Origin: Aradus depressus
Taxonomy: Eukaryota > Arthropoda > Insecta > Hemiptera > Aradidae
Length of the DNA stretch: 64,000 bases
Assembly: GCA_963662175.1 (NCBI GenBank)
Contig: OY759215.1
Location: forward strand, 17,349,079-17,413,078
Direction of reading: 5' to 3'
Shown: piece after piece, positions 57,016-64,000 of the stretch
Layout: each line of letters begins with the position of its first letter
Position numbering within the stretch: position 1 is the first letter of the stretch
The notes under the pieces: generated by a model
The model's database searches: none
What the model saw: the letters and a program-made list of their open reading frames with translations, nothing else
Told to the model about the DNA's origin: nothing
Made by a program: the position numbers and the translations under genes

Positions 57016-57186
57016 GCCATGGTGGCCGTGCGGGCTAGAGCGTAGGGCTTTGGTCGCATGGTCTCACCATGGTTTGCGGGTTCGAATCCCGTCCGGGAGT
57101 GAGTTTTATTTCGTAGATAGAACTCCCTCCCGGGGCCATGGATGTCTTAAATAATTATACATAACACATTGACATGGCTAAAAAAA
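57016..57186 (+). mobile_element. SINE-2, tRNA-derived, with 11-bp target duplication
   Basis: A second, unrelated SINE type of 171 bp. The head has GTGGCCGTGCGGGCTAGAGC as A-box region and GGTTCGAATCC as B box, more tRNA-like than SINE-1. CCGGGAG and the later CTCCCTCCCGG can pair into a hairpin. It ends in a short A run. TACTTTCAGAC flanks it at 57005-57015 and 57187-57197. Confidence 0.9.
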
Positions 57187-57197
57187 TACTTTCAGAC

Positions 57198-57700
57198 AAT
57201 AATAATTACATTGAAGCTTAAGATCATATTGATATCGAGTTTAAAGTAAAATTTTCAGCCGATAAAGATAAAGCCGATAGAGAACATTTTAGCTCCATTT
57301 TTAGGGTCAGCAAATATTTTTTTCAGTAATTTTACATTCAATTTAAAACTATTATTTTTATGTAAAAATGTTAACATGTTGACACTTCCTATTTTTAACT
57401 TCGATCTTCGGTCAGAAATTAACTGGCCAGTACTGTTGAAAATGCGTTCACTCTCTATCGAACCTATCGATTTGGGTAAACAAATGCAGAACTATTGATA
57501 GCGACCATAGTACAATCGATAGTTCTCGACCAATCGTACTATTTTGGTTATCACTCTTCCGTTACACTCAAAATTTAACGACATTGTTTTTTACATGCCC
57601 AGCTATACGAAGTATAGGGGAAGTTATGTAATCGTGCAAAAATTTTATGCAACATTTTTCATTGAAATTGTATGCCTTTCGACCTCTAGATTCCAAATTT
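57198..57700. other. unassigned DNA with TATCGAT-like words
   Basis: ACCTATCGATTT, CTATTGATAG and AATCGATAGTT occur at 57455-57525. At 57600-57630 lies AGCTATACGAAGTATAGGGG, the signature of the dispersed family at 38.9 and 49.1 kb. Confidence 0.35.
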
Positions 57701-57848
57701 GAAGCCACCAGGTAGCTCAGATGTTTTTTTTTTATCTGAAAGCCGAAAAACCTTGAGCACGCCGTCGTTTGGATGGGTCGTTAAGCAATGTCCCGAACCT
57801 GTATGATGTCAGGTACACGTTAAAATCCCCCTACCTTTGTTGAATATG
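57701..57848 (+). mobile_element. SINE-1 copy, strongly diverged
   Basis: GGTAGCTCAGATG, GAGCACGCCGTCGTTTGGAT, GGTCGTTAAGCAATG and TATGATGTCAGGTACACGTT are recognisable. The B box is lost. Confidence 0.8.
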
Positions 57849-59342
57849 ATATGGCCAACCTCTATCTTGTATTTTACTTTGAATTTTAATAACTGAACGA
57901 AATGTTAACATTTTTCATCAATAATATCCAATCGATGGTTCCCTTAGGATCTGCTTAGCTTCTGACTAGCTGTGGAGGCAGACCGAGAGGGACAGGAGAG
58001 CTGAAGAGAAGTGACAATAATGGGAAGAATCTGATGACTGTTAGCATTCCTAAGACGCTTTCTTATCATAGCAGGTCTCTCGGTCAGCACCGCCTCAGTC
58101 TTCGGGGAGGATCATCTGGGTGGAAATATGATGACAAACGAGCAACGGGATTGTCATGGAAGGAAAAAAGCAGAACTGAATAAAGTCGATGACCAAAGGA
58201 ACTTTCTGATCACTGAGTAAACATATAGGTAGATTAAAATTTAAAAAATCAATATATCTACACTCATCAACCAGTTAGATGTAAAGAGTATCGAAATCAT
58301 AACTCGATAGTTTTTTGATATAAAATATCGATATTTTCTTTTTGATGTGCATCCCTAGAAACCTTACGAGCGAATCAGCCTCAAATATATCCTGTTACTA
58401 TAATTTTAAATAATAAAATCATAATTAAACAAGTACTGCTTTCAAAGGATTTGCCATTTGGTAGGCGTAAAAAAGCTTGAAAGGGCAACAGTGCTGCTTT
58501 GACCTTTCCACATTGATATACGTGTGAAAATGTCCACCCCCCGGGGGATATTATATAAAAATTAATTAAATTTCTCTGAGTGAGATAGGGGGATGGGATG
58601 GAGGGTTGAAGGTGGTATTATCTCGGTGGGTGAAGATCAAAGGAGGACCCCATCCTGTTTGTATGGGCAGCCAAGCTCAAGGGAAGACCGCTTCAACAGT
58701 TTGCAGCAGCGTCGCTCTCAGCATCACCAGCAGACAGAAACCAACACAACATGCATCGTTTGTTTGTTTGGTCAGCGACGATACACTGCTAATTAGCAGG
58801 AAAAAAAATATATATGATGTGTCCAGAACAGGACTTTCTTATATCTATCATATGTTGACTGGCATTATTGGGTAGAAAAAACTTTTACGATAGTTATAGT
58901 TTCAGAGGCAATGAAACCCTCTCATTGTACGTTCAACGTAATTCTGACCGTATTCTTTTTAAAAACCGTACTCCACAAATACTTCTTTGCAGTCTTTTGT
59001 ACTCTTTTGTGCTCCCCTACATTCTTCACAAAAATTTGAAATTGATCCATGATGGGAAAAAATATCTCATGTGACTATAAATGGTTTTCATATATCGACC
59101 ATGTTAATAAGGCTATAACACACTGGTTATTAAAAAATCATAAGAAGTTATGGTATCAGCGATTTTCTTCGTTTCATTGTAAGTGCAGCGTTGTATCTTT
59201 TACACCCAGTAATACCTGTTTTAAAGGAGGGGGAAATGAATTTGAGAGGGTGGAGAGGATGGGCATAAAGAAATCAGGTTATGAATAGATAATTAAAATA
59301 CACAATTTCTTTGTCAAACTTCACTATATATTCTCAAATACT
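57849..59342. other. unassigned DNA
   Basis: Short overlapping frames at 58590-58875 and 58868-59288 have no known domain. GATATAAAATATCGATATTT near 58320 followed by GTGCATCCCTAG hints at an hAT-type MITE end, unproven. Confidence 0.25.
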
Positions 59343-59380
59343 CAACTAGTTTCGCCGTGTTAAGGCATTATCAAGAGTGA
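59343..59380 (-). repeat. hammerhead-like fold with 4-bp outer stem
   Basis: The minus strand reads CACTC-TTGATAA-TGCC..GGC-GAAACTAGTT-GAGT. ACTC and GAGT pair outside the core, so three helices can form, though the core box is altered (TTGATAA). Confidence 0.6.
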
Positions 59381-59849
59381 CTTACAAGCTGACAGAATTG
59401 GTTGACAGAGTAGAAGGTACAGTTATGGAGGGGGTTTTAGGTAGTGACGGGGAATCCCTTGTTTTTGTTACTCTATACATTCCAATAAACAGATATTTAC
59501 AAGTTAATAATAAATATAAAATAAAAAAGAAAGAAAATATATATATATAAAATCTAATAAAGCGAATCTAACAGTAAAGTGTTGGTATTTATATAGGTAT
59601 GACTCATGAAATATATAAATGTAAAATATAATAATAGTAAATATGTCACATTAGGTATTTATTTTTTATTATTATTATTATTTTTTTTTATTATATTATT
59701 TGTATTATTTATTTTATGTGAATATTTCACAAGAGAATATTTAATTTACATGGAGGGTTGACAAGTATAGATCATTCAGTCTTCGAAATATGGATCTATT
59801 TTATAGTCTTCCTCTATACATATTTTCCAAATAGGAACTACTCTATAGC

Positions 59850-59930
59850 TCGAGCCTGTGCTATGTCAGGTACTCGTTGAAGACCTTAAAATTAAAACTG
59901 AGTGGACAAAATTTAGGACTCCATCAGTAC
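59850..59930 (+). mobile_element. SINE-1 central fragment
   Basis: GAGCCTGTGCTATGTCAGGT, ACTCGTTGAAGACC and CAAAATTTAGGACTCC match the SINE-1 centre. Both ends are missing. Confidence 0.7.
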
Positions 59931-62216
59931 AGCTAACAGGGAACATATGAGAGCATTTGACGCTCAGGTCCCTTGGGGTAAACACCAACCTATCCAGTAT
60001 ATATATAATATGTCTGACAAATACAATATGTTTAAAAGAAGTCAAAATTTCAAAATTAATTTTACCCAATAAAACTATTACTTAGGTACCGTTAAACTCT
60101 TAATAGCACCTCGAGAAAGCTAAGATGATTGATGTCACAAAATATTTATTTATCAGACGTAGAATTTAGGTAGCGATTATTGCTAAGTTTGTGTCTTATT
60201 TGGGACATCATATATAAAATTTCGCGGCAATTTGGATTTTTGAGTTAAACCCCCTTCAACACCCTTACCGTCGGTTTCGTTGAAAATCAATAGATGTCGT
60301 TCTTGAGGGGGTTTGGATCAACATAAAATTTTATGTCGATAAGTTCAATACATTGGGAATTATTTAATTTTTTTTTGTTGTCTCTCTCCCTCCCACCGTC
60401 CTTTACCATTCCCTTAATTCAATGTTGCATGCATTTTTTTTTTTAATTCTTGTGGCCGGGAAACATAAAATTAAGGGGCAAATAATATTGAATTTCTGAC
60501 CGATTACATAACTTCTTCTGATCATGTAGAGCTGTCTTAAAAGTAGTACATACGTACAATTGCAAACCCGTGTGTCAGAAAATACATGGTTTTATGTGAG
60601 AAAGCACCTTTTCAAGTATGGCTGTCTTGCTACGGTCGGTTACCTCTATTGTGCATCGAGGCTCTATGACCACTGGAGTACCAAGCAAAGAGTTGCAGGT
60701 CCCATAAACAACCAGCCATTGTTGACGAGGACCATATGGGTGCCCTGTAACTGGTGACTAAGTGCCCCTTGGCCCTAAGCTCTGGGGGTGCCCTCTAAGC
60801 TATTTAAGTCCTTCCAAGCCCTTGATCCCAATGCAAATATTACCAACCTCCGACCCCTTCGTTTTAATCGAGTTTTCTCCGCCGCCTTAAGCCTCTCACT
60901 GATCTGTATTCTCCGCCCAGTGTAGACAGGGGATTCCAACCGCAATCTGTCTTAGTCCGCACTTAATTTGTAAAAAAAAAAGACGCTTGTTTATTCCCGT
61001 GGTTTACTGAAAATTGATTATACTTGCACTATATCAATCTTAAATATAAAGAATTATGTATTTTAACCATGCGGCCAGGTCCTGTACTTACCGCGGAAAG
61101 TTTTTTTTTTCATTGCCGACCTCCAGTGGAGGCCACGACACCCGTTCGCCTAGTCGTCGGGGAAAAGGGCCTAAACCTGTTTATTTATTTACAAATAAAG
61201 AAAAAATGTTGCTGTGGTCGGCTAGGAGCGATCATCAGTGACGATCGGTGGTCACTCCCAGCCCACCAGGACGAACAAGAGGATTCACGCTACCTGAATG
61301 AAGTAAGAAGACTGACACGCCGGCTGGGTAGATTGGGCCCAAGGTTGGTCGTACATTGGGGGGCAAGGTAAACACATTGAGCCATTCCTCAGCATGCTCC
61401 AGTTTGGGCCAATGTAAAGATCGGATGTCGGTGCTTCTGCGGTGGTCCACTGCATCATGCAATTATATGTTGCATTTATCTTATGACCAGGTACAATCGT
61501 CCTGTGATCCATCCTCTGGAATGTTGAGCAGGTGACCTATTCCTGAATAAAAAGGCAAAACAAAACTTGAATAAAATTGAAATAATAATAATAATTTCTA
61601 GAAAAAATAAATAATAATAATTCCTAGAGAAAATAATGTAGTAATGTAAGTAATATTTAAGTTATTTTATAGACATACATGATATTACTCACTAAAGTTA
61701 ATTGTTTATTTTTATTGAATTTTAGTAAATTTTAAAATTCAAATTCCAAATTGCGCATATTTACTAAATCTATTCGAGCGCCAACAAAATATAAAATAAA
61801 ATAAACCACAACTTGTAACTTTATCAAAATTAGTTTATTCGTATGACAACCATCAGTACTAACACCAAACACAAAACAATACAACTCCTACACCTCCATA
61901 TTGGCCCACGAACTTTACAATACTGAAAAGATAGCGTCCCCACGCTAGAAATAAAACTCTAGCCCACACGACCACCATCGTCCCCTTTACTAGTAACTAA
62001 TGACATTATTTTAAATAATTTACCCATTTTTAAGTAACAAATAAAAGTATAAATCAGCTTTATTTGACAATAATTCCATATAATTTATTTTGAAATAAGT
62101 TATTTGATAGAAGTTTCCAACGATTTACTTTCATATAAAATAATGGGCCAACAAATATTTACAATAAGTATAATAAATAAATACAGAAATTATCTAAATA
62201 AACTATGATACTAAGT
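59931..62216. other. unassigned DNA
   Basis: 60290-60510 contains members of the dispersed families described above. Frames at 60560-60757 and 61024-61371 look compositionally protein-like but match nothing I know, and may be pieces of one decayed repeat. The remainder is AT-rich. Confidence 0.3.
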
Positions 62217-62224
62217 TTATTATA

Positions 62225-62552
62225 GGTTAGGTTAGGTTTTATGACTCATGCCCGGGCTTTAACAACGAGGTCATATCGCCTACTACCAGAGCGCTCATTC
62301 GTCACTCTGGTGGACATGAGCCCGACTCTACTGTGGGAGTCCTAAATTTTGCCTACCCTAAATTTTTATTCACCTAGGGTAGGGGTCTTTAACGAGTACC
62401 TGACATCGTACAGACTCGGGACCATCGCTTAACGTCCCATCCGAAGGACGGCGTGCTTAAGTTTATTTTACCTCCCAGATAAAATAAACTAAGGGCCTCG
62501 GTCGGGTTTCGAACGCACGACCTTGAACTCAGAAGTCAAGCACGCATACCAC
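62225..62552 (-). mobile_element. SINE-1, reverse orientation, head slightly truncated
   Basis: Begins with the tail GGTTAGGTTAGG, then TTTTATGACTCATGCCCGGG, and runs to AGCACGCATACCAC, missing about 20 bp of the head. TTATTATA lies on both sides (62217-62224 and 62553-62560), a possible 8-bp target duplication. Next to the left edge the tail reads as two TTAGG-type units. Confidence 0.92.
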
Positions 62553-62560
62553 TTATTATA

Positions 62561-63255
62561 TCTAACAATAATAGAAATTATTTAAATATATTCAAAATAA
62601 TATCTACATTAAATAAAATATATATATATATATATATACAAAAAGATAGTTCGTTTAACAAAAAACAGGTATACATTAAATTAAAACTAATTATATAAAT
62701 AAAAAATATATACAATTCTAAAACTAACTTTCAAAAAGTTTTCATACTTATTTACATTTATCCACGTTTCCCTACTTAAAATATACATTAATAATCCTAA
62801 TTTAGTGAATTCCTAAGAAACTACGAGAAGTGAAACTAAACACGAAGTTGGAGCAGACGTTAGCCATCAATAATAAGTTAAAAATAATTAATTATTAATT
62901 TCCGGGCGAAAGGAAAACTTAAAAAAAAGGCATTATGACGCCACTCCTGTTGTTGCGAAATCATAAAAAGAAAATAAATCTAGGATAATACATGAGGTTA
63001 ATTCATGAGGCAGAGATTTTAACAGGGTTTTGTAATTATGAGTAAACTCAATGTTTAAAAGGGGGAGGGGGGGGGGGGGGGGGGGTGATCCATTTTGGAA
63101 GATATATGTTTTAATAAAAGTAATGGTGTCGGAGTGTGCAGGGGCGTACGGCCTCTAATCCATTTGGTGGTGTGTCGGGGTAATATCAGGTCTACGTAGC
63201 GGCCCTCGATGGGGGCTCAACAGACCTAACAAACATCAAATATTAATCTAACAAA
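62561..63255. other. AT-rich DNA with TA and poly-G tracts
   Basis: TA repeat at 62616-62639 and a long G run at 63061-63085. 63115-63235 is richer in G and C but unassigned. Confidence 0.35.
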
Positions 63256-63259
63256 CTGA

Positions 63260-64000
63260 GATCAGCTGTTCACGTTAAACAAAAATAGTGTTATAAAATT
63301 GCTCTTCAAAAAAAATAATTAATAGTGCGGTTTTTACTGTGTTTGTAAAAACGTGAAACAGTGAAAAGTACCAGGGAGAGGACCTTTTCACCAAACGGAA
63401 TGAGTTGCAGCGGGGCGCGCTCTTCCTGGGCTGAAGAGAGTGCACCAGTGCCCACGGCCAGCCACAGCCAGCCAAGTAACTTCAAACAGGTACCACACCA
63501 GCCCCTGGCCACAGCATCGATGGCCGTTGACCCTCCAGGCCTTAGCGGCAAGAAGAGGACCCTAGACCAGCCTGACCAGCAGACACCCGCCTCACACCTC
63601 GCCGTCACCAAGAGGTATAAATCTTACAACTCACCAGTCATAGTTTCTAACAGGTATTCCGCTCTAACCAATTTAGACACTTCCAAGCCCCAACCGGCCG
63701 AATCAAATTCCGAAAATAGTAAAAAAATTAAAATTCCTCCAATTTTTATTGTAGGTTACAATAACCTAAAAGAAATAACAGCTGACATATTAAAGGTGGC
63801 TACATCACCGTTTGAAACCAAACAATGCCTAAAAGAAAAAATTAAAATTCAAGCGACCTCGTCAGACGATTTTAGGGCCCTGACAAAATTCTACGATACA
63901 CATAAAATTAACTATTACACTTATGTTAATCCAGAAACTAAAAACGTATCGGTGATTCTCCGAGGTGTGCCATACGCGCTCAGCGAAGAAGACGTCAAAA
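63260..64000 (+). mobile_element. 5' part of a second Jockey-like LINE, runs off the window
   Basis: The probable start ATCAGCTGTTCACG (about 63261) resembles the start of the 41.74-kb LINE. A 5' UTR of about 140 bp leads into ORF1. Confidence 0.65.
63400..64000 (+). CDS. Jockey-type ORF1 (Gag-like), partial at the window edge
   Basis: The frame opens with ATGAGTTGCAGC at 63400 and stays open for 200 codons to the end of the window. The N-terminal half is Pro/Ser/Gln-rich and basic (SGKKRTLDQP, TKRYKSYNSP). From about residue 110 it has the layout of LINE ORF1 proteins: KIPPIFIVGYNNL, then DDFRALTKFYDTHKINYYTY and VSVILRGVPYALSEEDV. The same order (PPPIFIHNV, YHTFQL, FRVVVRGLHP) is seen in the ORF1 at 42.2-42.4 kb. 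Zinc knuckles would lie beyond the window. No stop or frameshift is visible, so this copy may be more intact than the one at 41.7 kb. Confidence 0.85.
   Translation, partial: MSCSGARSSWAEESAPVPTASHSQPSNFKQVPHQPLATASMAVDPPGLSGKKRTLDQPDQQTPASHLAVTKRYKSYNSPVIVSNRYSALTNLDTSKPQPAESNSENSKKIKIPPIFIVGYNNLKEITADILKVATSPFETKQCLKEKIKIQATSSDDFRALTKFYDTHKINYYTYVNPETKNVSVILRGVPYALSEEDVK

Noticed and set aside
57016..57105. tRNA gene (leucine-like)
   Set aside because: It is flanked by an 11-bp target duplication and continues into a tail, so it is the head of a SINE.
60560..61371. protein-coding gene in the 60.5-61.4 kb frames
   Set aside because: Short frames in different registers without recognised domains; more like pieces of an old repeat.

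Overview
This is eukaryotic, almost certainly insect, nuclear DNA. It is AT-rich, contains an intronless vesicular acetylcholine transporter gene (VAChT), and is packed with insect-type retroelements: Jockey and R1-like LINEs, tRNA-derived SINEs, LTR elements, a mariner remnant and Helitron- and MITE-like pieces. The main SINE family ends in a CCTAA/TTAGG-type tail, which is the insect telomere pentamer. The order is not determined by the sequence; a hemipteran or another large-genome hemimetabolous insect is a guess. Nothing bacterial, and no CRISPR array or canonical tRNA gene, was found.

Only one intact host protein gene is clear: VAChT at 28089-29951 (+), a single 620-residue exon. In other insects VAChT sits inside the first intron of choline acetyltransferase (ChAT) and shares its 5' exon. 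Here a good splice acceptor lies about 100 bp upstream of the start codon and two short upstream ORFs precede it. No ChAT coding exon is recognisable, so much of the window may be ChAT intron or flank. A GC/CpG-rich block with a splice donor at 5213/5214 is the only exon-like candidate far upstream.

Layout: 0-5 kb holds a block (1.70-2.85 kb) repeated inverted at 17.78-18.92 kb, an 85-bp-arm palindrome (3.25-3.44 kb) and a 93-bp tandem array open on the minus strand (3.95-4.73 kb). 5-15 kb holds the CpG-rich block, SINEs, a transposon-like pseudogene (7.7-8.2 kb), a LINE tail and an R1-like LINE fragment (13.26-13.71 kb). 15.60-17.06 kb is a miniature LTR element with unequal LTRs. 19-25 kb holds LINE fragments, a 148-bp tandem array, a hairpin repeat and a mariner remnant between two copies of another repeat. 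28-30.6 kb is VAChT followed by a MITE. 31-40 kb is AT-rich repeat ground with a 14-unit minisatellite. 40.5-46.4 kb is a nest: an inverted-repeat host element carrying a SINE, a Helitron-like element, a nearly full Jockey LINE broken by two frameshifts, and a truncated LINE-like insert. 46.9-49.2 kb holds poly-C-linked duplications. 50.29-55.38 kb is a young LTR retrotransposon (LTRs about 99% identical) whose only ORF is a Gag-like coiled-coil protein. 57.0 kb holds a second SINE type, and 63.26-64.0 kb the start of another Jockey-like LINE running off the window.

The most unusual theme is a small RNA-fold signature (CTGAWGA or a variant, then N, a short stem, then GAAA) in at least nine places and several unrelated repeat families, four times as inverted pairs. 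It resembles a hammerhead ribozyme core with one extra nucleotide. The other main candidates are the Gag-only LTR element and the miniature LTR element.
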